Origin: Comamonas piscis
Lineage (GTDB): Bacteria > Pseudomonadota > Gammaproteobacteria > Burkholderiales > Burkholderiaceae_C
DNA length: 64,000 nucleotides
NCBI RefSeq assembly: GCF_014109725.1
Contig: NZ_CP058554.1
Coordinates: forward strand, 372,001-436,000
Direction of reading: 5' to 3'
The notes beneath the pieces are model-generated. The model worked only from the letters and a program-made list of their open reading frames with translations. It did no database searches and was not told the DNA's origin. Shown here piece by piece: positions 26,181 to 35,716 of the stretch; position 1 is the first letter of the stretch; each line of letters opens with the position of its first letter. Both the position numbers and the translations under genes were made by a program.

Positions 26181-27767
26181 ATGTCTGACACTTCATCCTT
26201 CCAACTCGCCCAGCCTTTTGGCTCTATCCCCGCGCTGGTCCTGGCCCAGGCGCAAGAGCGCCCCGAGCACACCGCACTGGTGCTGGGCAGCACGCGCCTC
26301 AACTACGCCCAGCTGGCCCAGGGCATGCGCCAGGCCGCCTGCGCGCTGCAGCAACAAGGCCTGCAAGCCGGTGACGTGGTGGCGATATGCGCCAGCACCT
26401 CGGTGCCCTATGTGCTGGCTTACCTGGGCGCGCTGCAGGCCGGCGTGGTGGTGGCGCCCCTCGCACCATCGGCCACCGCCGAGCACCTGAGCGCCATGCT
26501 CGACAACGCCGAAGCCAAACTGCTGCTGCGCGATGCCGAGGTCGCCGCCCAGTGGCCGCTGGCCAGCACCGCAGAGCGGCCCTGCATTGCGCTCGACGAT
26601 AATCCGCAGGCAGGTACGCGCTGGAGCGACTGGCTGGCCGAAGTGCCCGCCGGCCAGGCACCCCAGCCCATACAGCCCACGCCGCAGTGGCCTTTCAATT
26701 TGATCTATTCCTCGGGCACCACCGGCGTGCCCAAGGGCATTGTGCAAAGCTGGGGCATGCGCTGGTCGCATGTGAACCGCGCGGTCACCAACGGCTACGG
26801 CACCGATGCGGTATCGCTGTGCGCAACGCCGCTGTACTCCAACACCACCCTGGTGGCGGTCCTGCCCACCTTGGCGCTCGGCGGCACCCTGGTGATGATG
26901 CGCAAGTTTGACGCGGCCCAGTACCTGCAACTGGCCCAAGCGGAGCGCGCCACCCACACCATGCTGGTGCCCGTGCAGTACCAGCGCCTGCTCGACTGCC
27001 CGGCGTTTGACCAGACCGATCTGACGCTGCTGCAGAACAAGTTCTGCACCAGTGCGCCCTTCAAGACCGCGCTCAAGTCCGAGGTGCTGCGCCGCTGGCC
27101 CGGTCGCTTGATCGAGTACTACGGCATGACCGAAGGGGGCGTGCGCTGCGAGCTGCACTGCCACCAGTTCCCCGACAAGCTGCACACCGTCGGCCGTGCC
27201 GGCCCGGACGCCGATCTGCGCTTTATCGACGAAGAAGGCCAGGAGCTGCCCAAGGGCGCGCAGGGCGAGATCGTTGGCCGCTCGGCCGGCATGATGACCG
27301 GCTACCACCGCCAGCCCGACAAAACCCGCGAAGCCGAGTGGATCAGCCCCAGCGGCGAGCGCTTTATCCGTAGCGGCGATGTGGGCCAGATGGATGCCGA
27401 TGGCTTCATCGTGCTGGGCGACCGCAAGAAGGACATGATCATCACCGGCGGCTTCAACGTCTACCCCAGCGATATCGAGGCCGTCATGCTGCAGCACCCC
27501 GAGGTGCGCGAATGCGCGGTGATCGGTGTGCCCTCGGACGCCTGGGGCGAGAGCCCCGTCGCCTATGTGGTGACCCAGCCCGGCAGCAGCCCCCAGGCGG
27601 CCGACTTGCAGCAGTGGCTCAACAGCCGCGTGGGCAAGACGCAGCGCGTGGCCGACCTGGTCATCCATGCGCAGCTGCCGCGCAGCGAGATTGGCAAGGT
27701 GCTCAAGCGCGAGCTGCGCACGCTGTACGCGAGCCAGGCCAGCCAGACCAGCGCCTCAGCGGCCTGA
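26181..27767 (+). CDS. acyl-CoA synthetase (AMP-forming, class I adenylate-forming)
   Basis: A 528-residue ligase that activates a carboxylic acid as acyl-AMP and then acyl-CoA. Core motifs in order: IYSSGTTGVPKGI (about 175-187), YGMTEGG (about 313-319), RSGDVGQMDADGF (about 397) with RKKDMIITGGFNVYP, and the catalytic C-terminal lysine in GKVLKREL (about 505-512). The short N-terminal insert and QSWGMRW after the P-loop resemble ligases for short or aryl acids. It sits between two Bug receptor genes, so its substrate is likely the acid they import. Exact substrate unknown. Confidence 0.88.
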   Translation: MSDTSSFQLAQPFGSIPALVLAQAQERPEHTALVLGSTRLNYAQLAQGMRQAACALQQQGLQAGDVVAICASTSVPYVLAYLGALQAGVVVAPLAPSATAEHLSAMLDNAEAKLLLRDAEVAAQWPLASTAERPCIALDDNPQAGTRWSDWLAEVPAGQAPQPIQPTPQWPFNLIYSSGTTGVPKGIVQSWGMRWSHVNRAVTNGYGTDAVSLCATPLYSNTTLVAVLPTLALGGTLVMMRKFDAAQYLQLAQAERATHTMLVPVQYQRLLDCPAFDQTDLTLLQNKFCTSAPFKTALKSEVLRRWPGRLIEYYGMTEGGVRCELHCHQFPDKLHTVGRAGPDADLRFIDEEGQELPKGAQGEIVGRSAGMMTGYHRQPDKTREAEWISPSGERFIRSGDVGQMDADGFIVLGDRKKDMIITGGFNVYPSDIEAVMLQHPEVRECAVIGVPSDAWGESPVAYVVTQPGSSPQAADLQQWLNSRVGKTQRVADLVIHAQLPRSEIGKVLKRELRTLYASQASQTSASAA

Positions 27768-27811
27768 TTGCCCGCCAACTTCCATCCCAAAACAAGAGCA
27801 GGAGACAAGAC

Positions 27812-28810
27812 ATGATCCATTCCCCATCCACCCGGCGCAGGCAGCTGGCCGGCCTGCTTGCGGGCCTGGCGGTTGCCGGCAGCAGCTTGCTGGCCGGCAT
27901 GGCCCATGCGGCCACCTGGCCCAGCAAACCGATCCAGCTGGTCATCCCCTACCCGCCGGGCGGCAGTGCCGATCTGCTGGGCCGGCCGCTGGCCATGCAA
28001 CTGCAGCAGCAGTTAGGCCAGCCGGTGGTGCTGGAGTACAAGCCCGGCGCGGGTGGCACCCTGGCCTCGCAGTATGTGGCGCGGGCCAAGCCCGATGGCT
28101 ACACGGTGCTGATGGTGCTGGCCGCGCATGCGATCAACGACAGCCTCTACCCCAAGCTGCCCTACGACACCCGCAAGGACTTTGCGCCGGTCTCGCTGGT
28201 GGCCAACCTGCCAATGATTGTGGTGGGCAGCAGCAAGCTGCAGGCCAAGAATATTGGCGAGCTGGTCAAGGCCGCGCAGGCGGCCCCCGAGCGGCTCACC
28301 TATGGCTCCGCCGGCAATGGCAATACCGGCCACCTGGCCGGCGCTCTGTTTGCCAGCACCGCTGGCGTCAAGATGACCCATGTGCCCTACAAGGGCAGTG
28401 CCGGCGTCGTCAATGCCATGCTGGCCAGCGATATCGACCTGACCTTTGACAGCATCTCCACCTCGATCCCGCATGTGCGCAGCGGCAAGCTGCATGCACT
28501 GGCTGTTACCAGCGCCAAGCGCTCGGCCCTGGCGCCGGAGATCCCCACGGTGCAGGAGCAGGGCATCAAGGACTTTGACATCAATGGCTGGTATGCCGTG
28601 ATTGCACCAGCCGGCACCCCTGCCGATGTCACCAACAAACTCAGCCGCGAGATTGCGACCGCGCTGCAAAACCCCGCGCTGCAATCGCAGCTCGCCGCCA
28701 GCGGCTATGAGCCGGTAGGCTCCACGCCCGAGGCACTGGGCGCGCATATTGACCGCGAGATGGAGCGCTGGGCTGCTGTGGTCAAAGCCACTGGCGCCCG
28801 CATCGAATAA
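27812..28810 (+). CDS. Bug-family solute-binding protein
   Basis: A 332-residue periplasmic receptor with a twin-arginine-like start (MIHSPSTRRRQLAGLLAG) and cleavage near AHAAT. Ligand-loop motifs are WPSKPIQLVIPYPPGGSAD and YVARAKPDGYTVLMV; the C-terminal signature is LAPEIPTVQEQGI. GGAGACAAG lies 5 nt before the ATG, fixing the start. It closes the three-gene Bug-ligase-Bug unit and is followed by a strong bidirectional terminator. Having two receptors around one ligase suggests related ligands or stereoisomers; this is inference. Confidence 0.92.
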   Translation: MIHSPSTRRRQLAGLLAGLAVAGSSLLAGMAHAATWPSKPIQLVIPYPPGGSADLLGRPLAMQLQQQLGQPVVLEYKPGAGGTLASQYVARAKPDGYTVLMVLAAHAINDSLYPKLPYDTRKDFAPVSLVANLPMIVVGSSKLQAKNIGELVKAAQAAPERLTYGSAGNGNTGHLAGALFASTAGVKMTHVPYKGSAGVVNAMLASDIDLTFDSISTSIPHVRSGKLHALAVTSAKRSALAPEIPTVQEQGIKDFDINGWYAVIAPAGTPADVTNKLSREIATALQNPALQSQLAASGYEPVGSTPEALGAHIDREMERWAAVVKATGARIE

Positions 28811-28827
28811 GCAGCGCTGATCCCACA

Positions 28828-28857
28828 AAAAATGCCCTGGTGAACCAGGGCATTTTT
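28828..28857. terminator. strong bidirectional terminator
   Basis: A 13-bp perfect stem, AAAAATGCCCTGG (28828-28840) and CCAGGGCATTTTT (28845-28857), with a TGAA tetraloop. T-runs arise on both strands, so it serves both the Bug gene on the left and the convergent hypothetical gene on the right. Confidence 0.93.
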
Positions 28858-28878
28858 CATCGGGGAAAGCAACCCAGA

Positions 28879-29748
28879 TCAGCGGCTTTGGCGCTCGGTG
28901 GCCTGGGCTTCCAGTGCGGCGCGCAGTGCGTCATCGTTGTTGCCTTGCTGGCCGCCGGCATCCGGCGTCACCTTGCGCAGCAGGCCGGTGATGCGGCCCG
29001 AGTTCTGCATCAAACGGTTGGCATACAAAGCGCCAGCGCCGGAGTTGCGGGTGTTGTTCCAGTCACCCTCGCCCTGGTTGACGCTGAAGTTCATCCAGAA
29101 GGCGCGCACCGTCTCGCTCGATGTGCCGCTGCGCATCTTCACGCACTGGGTCTTGCCGGCATCGACACCGCGGATGATCTGCTCACAGGCAAACAGGCCG
29201 TCATACGACACGGTCATGCCGCTACCGAAGGACGAGCCGCCGGTGATGCGGGTCAGCTGCATGGTTTCGGTTTCGATATTGCCGTTGCTGTCGCCATAGA
29301 CCAGGCTCCACAGGCCCAGCAGCGAGGCGGGCGAGTTGTCGTAGCCAAACTGGTAGCGCTTGATTTCCTTCTCGCCCTCACCCGGCAGGGTGATATAGCC
29401 CAGGGTGCCGCTGACAAAGCGGATGCGCACATTGCCGGGGCTGCCGCGCTCGACGCCGCTGCGGTCGCCACTGCCCAGGAAACGGCCGCCTTCATAGCGG
29501 CCCAGGGTGGTCGTCAGCTCGCTGTTCTCATTCAGACGGCCTGTCGCCATGTAGAAGGTGGGCTGGCCGCTGCTCTCATAGGCATAGACCTGCATCACCA
29601 GCACATCGTTTTGCACATCGACGGCAAAACCACGGCCCGGACGGCCATTGACCTCGTCGGAGACGATCCAGGTACCGCCTTGCGGTACATAGGCATGGGC
29701 CATTCCAGTGAGGGCCACGGCGGCCCAGGCAATCGCGTGTTTGAACAT
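28879..29748 (-). CDS. secreted hypothetical protein
   Basis: A 289-residue protein I do not recognise. The start at 29748 (MFKHAIAWAAVALTGMAHA) has AGGAGAG upstream and gives a clean signal peptide. The mature region is beta-rich (GTWIVSDEVNGRPGRGFAVD, VLVMQVYAYESSGQPTFYM) with several acidic/aromatic turns and a Gln/Asn/Glu tail. One internal pair of cysteines (CEQII ... TQCVKM) could form a disulfide. It is monocistronic, with its own terminator. The GRGFAVDVQ and YESSGQPTFYMATG repeats recall small lectin- or lipocalin-like domains of secreted proteobacterial proteins, but no function can be stated. Confidence 0.75.
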   Translation of the reverse strand: MFKHAIAWAAVALTGMAHAYVPQGGTWIVSDEVNGRPGRGFAVDVQNDVLVMQVYAYESSGQPTFYMATGRLNENSELTTTLGRYEGGRFLGSGDRSGVERGSPGNVRIRFVSGTLGYITLPGEGEKEIKRYQFGYDNSPASLLGLWSLVYGDSNGNIETETMQLTRITGGSSFGSGMTVSYDGLFACEQIIRGVDAGKTQCVKMRSGTSSETVRAFWMNFSVNQGEGDWNNTRNSGAGALYANRLMQNSGRITGLLRKVTPDAGGQQGNNDDALRAALEAQATERQSR

Positions 29749-29867
29749 GTCGCTCTCCTGTATGGGTGCGCCGCTGTCGCGGCGCGGTAGTGGAGCGAGT
29801 ATATCGACGAGATTGCGGAGAGCTGTGTCAGAAAGTGTCCTGCTCGGCACCCCGTGCAGCGCGCTTT

Positions 29868-30755
29868 CTACACGACGGTTTGAAGCCGACGCTGGGCCTG
29901 CTGGTGGCGCTGCAAGGTCTTCTGGGCCAGCGCAATCACCGGCGCATCAACCATGCGGCCATCGACCACGCATACCCCCCCTTGCGCGGCCTCGGCCGCG
30001 GCCAACACCTGCTGGGCGCGCTGCAGCTGCGCATCGGTCGGCGCAAAGGCGGCATTGATGGGGGCCACCTGCATCGGGTGGATACTGAGCTTGCCACCAA
30101 AGCCGCCGCGCAGCGCCCGCGCCGCATCAGCCTGCACGACGGCAGCCTCTTGGGTATTGACGGTCACACCATCAATAGGCGCGGGCAGCTGGGCGCGGCG
30201 CGCGGCCAGCACCACGGCCAGGCGCACCGGCAGCAGCTCGCTCTCGTCCTCGGCACAGGCCATGCCGGCATCGACCTGAAAATCCAGATGGCCAAAGGCC
30301 AGGCGCAGCACGCGCGGCGCGCGCGCAATCGCATCGATGGCATGCAGGCCCGCAACCGATTCGATGATGGGCACCAGCAGCCCCTGCGCGCCCAGCGCCG
30401 GCAGCAGCAGGGCCATCGCCTCGGCCGTCTCGGCCTTGGGCAGCACCACACCGGCGGCGCCCTGCGCCACCAGCTGGGCCAGCGCCTGCTGATCGCCATC
30501 AAACCAGGGGGTGCCATGGGCATTGATGCGCACCAGTACTCGGGCGCGCTCTGCTGTTTGCAGCTGGCCAAAGGCTGCCAGCAAGGCAGCGCGGGCGCCT
30601 TCCTTGTCCTGCGGCGCCACCGCATCTTCCAGGTCCACGATCACCGCATCGGCCCCACTGGCCAGCGCCTTGGCGATGCGCTCGGGGCGGCTGGCCGGTA
30701 CAAACAGCCAGGAGGTGGCGGTGGCCAGCGGATGCGAGTTAACAGTCATGTCCAT
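29868..30755 (-). CDS. CitE-like CoA-ester lyase (HpcH/HpaI aldolase family)
   Basis: A 295-residue TIM-barrel lyase of the citrate-lyase-beta/malyl-CoA/citramalyl-CoA lyase group. Signatures: WLFVPASRPERIAKAL, VIVDLEDAV (Mg ligand and CoA contact), RINAHGTPWFD, GVVLPKAE, PIIESVAGL, AFGHLDFQVDAG and KLSIHPMQV. Such enzymes split 3-hydroxy-3-methyl-type acyl-CoAs into acetyl-CoA plus an oxoacid. The ATG at 30755 is preferred over a TTG immediately upstream. It is the last gene of the minus-strand operon with a CoA-transferase and a MaoC-type hydratase, the three activities of itaconate/citramalate breakdown. Confidence 0.87.
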   Translation of the reverse strand: MDMTVNSHPLATATSWLFVPASRPERIAKALASGADAVIVDLEDAVAPQDKEGARAALLAAFGQLQTAERARVLVRINAHGTPWFDGDQQALAQLVAQGAAGVVLPKAETAEAMALLLPALGAQGLLVPIIESVAGLHAIDAIARAPRVLRLAFGHLDFQVDAGMACAEDESELLPVRLAVVLAARRAQLPAPIDGVTVNTQEAAVVQADAARALRGGFGGKLSIHPMQVAPINAAFAPTDAQLQRAQQVLAAAEAAQGGVCVVDGRMVDAPVIALAQKTLQRHQQAQRRLQTVV

Positions 30756-30819
30756 CAATCTTTCTTCTATCCAAAAAGGGGCCCACGGCCCCTGCTCCTG
30801 CGCGGGTGGAGCGCCAGGC

Positions 30820-31815
30820 TTATTCGGCGGTCACACCGGCTGCCTTGATCACCGTGTTCCAACGCTTCACTTCCGATTCCAGCAAGGTCTTCAAGCTCTG
30901 CGGCGTGGCGCGGTCCGGGGTCACCAGCTCGCTGCTCAGGTCGGCAATGCGCTGTACCACCACGGGGTCCTTCAAGGCCACATTCAGGGCGGTGTTGATC
31001 TTGTTGATCACCTCGGCCGGCGTGCCCTTGGGGGCGTACATGCCGTGCCAGACCTTGACGTCAAAACCCTTCAGGCCCTGCTCGTCGAGCGTGGGGATCT
31101 GTGGCATGGCGGTCAGGCGCTGGGGCGTAGTCACGCCAAATACCTTGACCCGGTTGCCGTCCTTGATGACCGGCGCGGTCTGCGTGGTCTGGTCACAAAG
31201 CAGATCGACCTGGCCGCCCATCAAGTCATTCATCGCCGGGCCCGCGCCCTTGTAGGGCACCGTCGTCAGCTTGACCCCCGCCTGGTACGCAAACAGCATG
31301 CCGCAGAGCTGCGAGACCGCGCCAATACCGGCATTGGCCAGCGACACCTTCTCCTGGTTGGCCTTCACATAGGCCAGCAGCTCCTGGAAGTTGTTGGCCG
31401 GAAAGTCCTTGCGCGACAACAAAGTCATCGGCACATCCAGCACCTGGCCGATGTACTCGAAATCCTTCAGCGGGTCGTAGGGCAGCTTTTTGTACAGCGA
31501 TGGCGCTGTCGCCATGCCCATGTGGTGGATCAGGATGGTGTAGCCATCGTTCTTGGCCCGTGCCACGCGCGCCGGTGCAATCGTGCCGCCTGCGCCCACG
31601 GTGTTTTCCACCACCACGGTCTGGCCCAGCGACTTGCCCATCGGAATGGCCAGCATGCGCGCCACCACATCGGTCGGGCCACCGGCCGAATAGGGCACCA
31701 CCAGCACCACCGGTTTGGTGGGCCAGTCCTGCGCCTGGGCGTTGAGGTGCAGGCCCAGGCTGGTACAGGCCATCAGGGCAGCAGCAGCGGCCGGGGTCAA
31801 CAAGCGAATGCGCAT
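30820..31815 (-). CDS. Bug-family solute-binding protein
   Basis: A 331-residue periplasmic receptor starting MRIRLLTPAAAAALM, with cleavage near AQAQD. The start is fixed by AGGAGACA 5 nt upstream; the open frame extends further but has no family character. Bug motifs are WPTKPVVLVVPYSAGGPTD, RVARAKNDGYTILIH and MPQIPTLDEQGL. It lies inside the catabolic operon between the lyase and MmgE/PrpD genes, so it probably captures the acid that the operon degrades. The related permease must be encoded elsewhere. Confidence 0.92.
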   Translation of the reverse strand: MRIRLLTPAAAAALMACTSLGLHLNAQAQDWPTKPVVLVVPYSAGGPTDVVARMLAIPMGKSLGQTVVVENTVGAGGTIAPARVARAKNDGYTILIHHMGMATAPSLYKKLPYDPLKDFEYIGQVLDVPMTLLSRKDFPANNFQELLAYVKANQEKVSLANAGIGAVSQLCGMLFAYQAGVKLTTVPYKGAGPAMNDLMGGQVDLLCDQTTQTAPVIKDGNRVKVFGVTTPQRLTAMPQIPTLDEQGLKGFDVKVWHGMYAPKGTPAEVINKINTALNVALKDPVVVQRIADLSSELVTPDRATPQSLKTLLESEVKRWNTVIKAAGVTAE

Positions 31816-31922
31816 TTTTGTCTCCTGGTCTTGGGTTGGGTACTTCGCCCTTCCCGGTAGGTAAAGGGGACTGCTCCAGCCCCCTGCATCACAAGCGCCG
31901 ACGGGCGGCGCTGCTGCTTTCT

Positions 31923-33302
31923 TTATACGGCCAGCAACAGCTTTTCGACCCTGGTCCATTCCCGTACTTGCCAGAGTTTCTGCACCGATTGCTGCATCTG
32001 CGCAGCCGGCACCGCGCGGCTGAAGGCGCCCAGACGCAGCGCCTTGTCGGTCAGCTCCTCGCGGCTCAGGGTGTTGCCCGGGTCGCCCTTGGGCTCGTCC
32101 ACCCGGCCTTCCAGCACGCGGCCATCGGTGGTGGTCACCGTTACCTTGCCAATCCAGCGCTGCGGGTAGGCGCCGTCCACCTCGGGGTCCAGCACCATGC
32201 GCACCTTGTCGCGCAGCAGCATGGTGTCTTCGGCGCGGAATTCATCGTCAAACTCATTGAGCCCGGCAAAGCCAAAGCGCGCGGCCAGCGCCAGCACCGT
32301 GCCCATCGAGAACTTGCTCTGGTGCACCGTGGTCGGGTCCACCACGGGGCCCAGCACATCGATCGCGGCCTGGTGTACATGGGTCACCACCTCGGCAATG
32401 TCCGACACCTTGAGCTGGTGCGCGCGCACCACCTGCAGCAGCGCATCGGCGGCCGGGTGGGTGTGGCGGCAGGAGGCATGCCATTTGAACGAGGTCTCGG
32501 GCGTCGCCCAACGCGTGCCCAGGCCATCGACCAGGCGGGCCGGATCGCTGTCGCTGGACATGCCAGCGGCCATGCCCTGCGGGCCGCAGAAGATATCGGC
32601 CGCGCCGGTGAAGCCATCCTTGGCTAGGTAGGCGGCCATCAGGCCGGCACCGGCGGCATGCGCGGTGTGCAGCTGCTTGCTGTCGGCAGCGGTGCGCAAA
32701 AACTCCCACAGGCCGGCAGACTGCGTGCCGGCCGAGCCAAAGGCATGCAGCATTTGCTGCGCATTGAGGCCCAGCAGATGGCCCACGGCGGCCGCAGCGG
32801 CCAAGGTACCGGCCGTGCCAGTGGTGTGGAAGATCTTGTAATGCGAGCGGCCCAAAAATTCGCCCACGCGGATGCCTACTTCATAGCCGGCGATGCAGGC
32901 GGTCAGCAACTCCTTGCCGGACTTGCCCAGTGCCTGTGCCACGGCCACGGCCGGGGGGAAGACGACCGCCGCCGGGTGGAACACCGAGCCGTTGTGTACA
33001 TCGTCCTGCTCGGCCACATGCGAGGCGGCGGCATTGGCCATGGCCGCCAGGTAGGGGCTGCTGCTGCGGCCCTCGGGGCCGATCACCTCGGCCGGGCCTT
33101 GGGCCGGGCCCTGGCCCAGCGCAAAGCGGGTGATGCTGGCCACAGGGCGGGCATTGTGGCCGGCCACCACCGAGCCAAACCAGTCCACCCAGAGGTCTTC
33201 GGTTTTCAGCAGCACGGATTCGGGGATGTCGCTGTATTGCAGCTCGGCCGCAAAGCGGGCCAGTTGGGCGGCGGGCGTGGGGGATGTAGTTGTTGTGGTC
33301 AT
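31923..33302 (-). CDS. MmgE/PrpD family protein
   Basis: A 459-residue protein of the 2-methylcitrate dehydratase / cis-aconitate decarboxylase fold. Family stretches include LWVDWFGSVVAGHNARP, HNGSVFHPAAVVFPPAVA, GRSHYKIFHTTGTAGT and FKWHASCRHTHPAADA (conserved basic and His residues of the active site). The start at 33302 (MTTTTTSPTP) is chosen at the point where family similarity begins; AGAGACAAG precedes it. Members act on tricarboxylic or branched dicarboxylic acids, and one (Irg1-like) makes itaconate. In this operon it may feed or equilibrate the substrate of the CoA pathway. Activity is not assignable. Confidence 0.85.
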   Translation of the reverse strand: MTTTTTSPTPAAQLARFAAELQYSDIPESVLLKTEDLWVDWFGSVVAGHNARPVASITRFALGQGPAQGPAEVIGPEGRSSSPYLAAMANAAASHVAEQDDVHNGSVFHPAAVVFPPAVAVAQALGKSGKELLTACIAGYEVGIRVGEFLGRSHYKIFHTTGTAGTLAAAAAVGHLLGLNAQQMLHAFGSAGTQSAGLWEFLRTAADSKQLHTAHAAGAGLMAAYLAKDGFTGAADIFCGPQGMAAGMSSDSDPARLVDGLGTRWATPETSFKWHASCRHTHPAADALLQVVRAHQLKVSDIAEVVTHVHQAAIDVLGPVVDPTTVHQSKFSMGTVLALAARFGFAGLNEFDDEFRAEDTMLLRDKVRMVLDPEVDGAYPQRWIGKVTVTTTDGRVLEGRVDEPKGDPGNTLSREELTDKALRLGAFSRAVPAAQMQQSVQKLWQVREWTRVEKLLLAV

Positions 33303-33327
33303 GTTCTTGTCTCTCCAACAGAAAGCA

Positions 33328-34509
33328 TCAAAGGCCGGAGGCCTTGCGCACTGCCGCCAGCGCATCGGCCGGCAGCTGCAGCGCATCGAGGATGACGGCC
33401 GTGTGCTCGCCCACCGCTGGCACCGCATCCATGCGGTAGTCGTATTGGTTGTTGCGGCCAGGCGGCAGCAGCGCAGGCACGGCGCCCACGGGCGTATCCA
33501 CCTGCGCAAAGCGCTGGCGGGCCAGCAGCTGCGGGTGTACCCACAGGCCCGCCATGTCGTTCACATGGGCGTTGGCAATGCCGGCCTCGTCGAGCCGCTG
33601 CACCACATCGCTGGCCTGCAGTGCGCCAAAGATGCGCACAATCTCGGCCTGCAACTCAGCACGGTTGGCATTGCGCTGGGCATTGCTGTCAAAGCGCGCA
33701 TCGGTCGCCAGCGCCGGTGCCAGCAGCACCTGGTCGCAAAAGATTTTCCACTCGCGCTCGTTTTGCAGGCCCAGCATCACCGTGCCGCCATCGCCGGCCA
33801 CAAAGGGGCCATAGGGGTAGATGCTGGCATGCGATGCACCGGTGCGCGGCGGCGGCGCGGCGCCTTCAAACGCGTAGTACATCGGGTAGCCCATCCACTC
33901 GCCCAGCGCTTCGAGCATGGATACATCGATATGGCTGCCCTCGCCCGTCTTGCCGCGCAGCAGCAGCGCCGAGAGGATATTGGTATAGGCATACATGCCC
34001 GCCGCAATATCGGCCACCGAGATGCCCGATTTGCTCGGCGTCTCCGGCGTGCCGGTCACCGACAGAAAGCCTGCCTCGCTCTGGATTAGCAGGTCATAGG
34101 CCTTCTTGTCGCGGTAGGGGCCGTTGTCGCCATAGCCGCTGATGTCGCAGACGATCAGGCGCGGAAACGCTGCATGCAAGGCTTCGTACGACAAGCCCAT
34201 GCGTGCAGCCGCGCCCGGTGCCAGGTTTTGCAGCAGCACATCGGCCGTGCCCAGCAGCTGCTTGAGCGCCTCCAGCGATGCTGGGTCCTTCAGATCCAGC
34301 GCCAGGCTTTCCTTGTTGCGGTTGAGCCAGGTGAAATGCGAGGACTGGCCGCGCACCCGGCTGTCATAGCCGCGCGCAAAATCGCCGCTGCCCGGCCGCT
34401 CCACCTTGATGACGCGCGCGCCCAGATCGGCCAGCTGGCGTGCGCAAAAAGGCGCTGCCACGGCGTGCTCCAGCGATACGACGGTGATGCCATCCAATGG
34501 TCTGGTCAT
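33328..34509 (-). CDS. CaiB/BaiF family (class III) CoA-transferase
   Basis: A 393-residue CoA-transferase that moves CoA between carboxylic acids through aspartyl intermediates. N-terminal motifs are GITVVSLEHAVAAPFCARQLADLGA and VIKVERPGSGDFARG. The catalytic aspartate region is DLLIQSEAGFLSVTG with NILSALLLRGKTGEG. It starts 25 nt upstream of the MmgE gene's coding region in the same operon. With the MaoC-type hydratase and CitE-like lyase, it would activate a C5 dicarboxylate such as itaconate or mesaconate with succinyl-CoA as donor; substrate is inference. Confidence 0.9.
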   Translation of the reverse strand: MTRPLDGITVVSLEHAVAAPFCARQLADLGARVIKVERPGSGDFARGYDSRVRGQSSHFTWLNRNKESLALDLKDPASLEALKQLLGTADVLLQNLAPGAAARMGLSYEALHAAFPRLIVCDISGYGDNGPYRDKKAYDLLIQSEAGFLSVTGTPETPSKSGISVADIAAGMYAYTNILSALLLRGKTGEGSHIDVSMLEALGEWMGYPMYYAFEGAAPPPRTGASHASIYPYGPFVAGDGGTVMLGLQNEREWKIFCDQVLLAPALATDARFDSNAQRNANRAELQAEIVRIFGALQASDVVQRLDEAGIANAHVNDMAGLWVHPQLLARQRFAQVDTPVGAVPALLPPGRNNQYDYRMDAVPAVGEHTAVILDALQLPADALAAVRKASGL

Positions 34510-34549
34510 GAAGTCTCCGGTTGTCTGGTTTTATCGCTGCACTGCGCCA

Positions 34550-35716
34550 TCAGAAGGAGCGCGGCAGGCCCAGGATGTGCTCGGCCACGTAGGAATAAAT
34601 CAGGTTGGTGGAGATGGGTGCCACCTGGTACAGACGCGTCTCGCGGAACTTGCGCTCGATGTCATATTCGCAGGCAAAACCAAAGCCGCCGTGGAACTGC
34701 AGGCAGGCATTGGCCGCCTCCCAGCTCGCCTTGGCGGCCAGGTACTTGGCCATGTTCGCCTGGGCGCCCATGGGCTCGTGTTTGTCGTACAGCTCGCAGG
34801 CTTTCCAGCGCATCAGGTTGGCCGCTTCCACCTCGATAAAGGCGTCGGCAATCGGGAACTGCACGCCCTGGTTCTGTCCAATCGGGCGGCCAAACACCTC
34901 GCGGTCGCGCACATAGTTGGTCACCCGGTCCAGGAACCAGTAGCCATCGCCAATGCACTCGGCCGCGATCAGGGTGCGCTCGGCGTTGAGGCCGTCGAGG
35001 ATGTACTTGAAGCCCTTGCCTTCTTCGCCGATCAGGTTCTCCTCGGGGATCTCCAGGTTCTCGAAGAACAGCTCATTGGTCTCGTGGTTGACCATGTTCA
35101 GGATCGGGCGCACGGCCATGCCCTTTTTCTCGGCCTCGCGCAGGTCGACCATGAAGATCGACATGCCTTCGCTCTTTTTCTTCACATCGGCCAGCGGCGT
35201 CGTGCGCGCCAGCAGGATCATGAAATCGCTGTGCTGGATGCGGCTGATCCACACCTTCTGGCCGTTGATGACGTACTTGTCGCCCTTCTTCACCGCCGTG
35301 GTCTTGATCTTGGTGGTGTCGGTGCCGGTGGTGGGCTCGGTCACACCCATCGACTGCAAGCGCCATTCGCCGCTGGCGATCTTGGGCAGGTACTTTTCCT
35401 TCTGCGCCGCCGAGCCATGGCGCAGCAAGGTGCCCATGTTGTACATCTGGCCGTGGCAGGCGCCGGAGTTGCCCCCGCAGCGGTTGATCTCTTCCATGAT
35501 CACCGAGGCTTCCGTCAGGCCCAGGCCCGAGCCGCCGTATTCCTGCGGGATCAGCGCCGCCAGCCAGCCGGCCTTGGTCAGCGCGTCGACAAAGGTTTCG
35601 GGGTAGGTGCGCGCCTCATCGACCTTGCGGAAATACTCATCAGGGAACTCGGCGCAGAGCGCACGGATGGCATCGCGGATTTCGGGGAAGTTGTTGGAGC
35701 CGGTATGTTCGATCAT
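34550..35716 (-). CDS. acyl-CoA dehydrogenase with non-canonical catalytic base position
   Basis: A 388-residue FAD flavoprotein oxidising an acyl-CoA to a 2-enoyl-CoA. Family motifs: GGSGLGLTEASV, GVTEPTTGTDTTKIKT, KVWISRIQHSDF and HGGFGFACEYDIERKFRETRLY. The usual C-terminal catalytic motif YEGT is YQVAPISTN here, so the canonical glutamate is replaced by glutamine. A glutamate in LNAERTLIAAE sits where isovaleryl- and long-chain enzymes keep their base. That points to branched or bulky substrates. It is the second gene of the minus-strand operon. Confidence 0.88.
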   Translation of the reverse strand: MIEHTGSNNFPEIRDAIRALCAEFPDEYFRKVDEARTYPETFVDALTKAGWLAALIPQEYGGSGLGLTEASVIMEEINRCGGNSGACHGQMYNMGTLLRHGSAAQKEKYLPKIASGEWRLQSMGVTEPTTGTDTTKIKTTAVKKGDKYVINGQKVWISRIQHSDFMILLARTTPLADVKKKSEGMSIFMVDLREAEKKGMAVRPILNMVNHETNELFFENLEIPEENLIGEEGKGFKYILDGLNAERTLIAAECIGDGYWFLDRVTNYVRDREVFGRPIGQNQGVQFPIADAFIEVEAANLMRWKACELYDKHEPMGAQANMAKYLAAKASWEAANACLQFHGGFGFACEYDIERKFRETRLYQVAPISTNLIYSYVAEHILGLPRSF

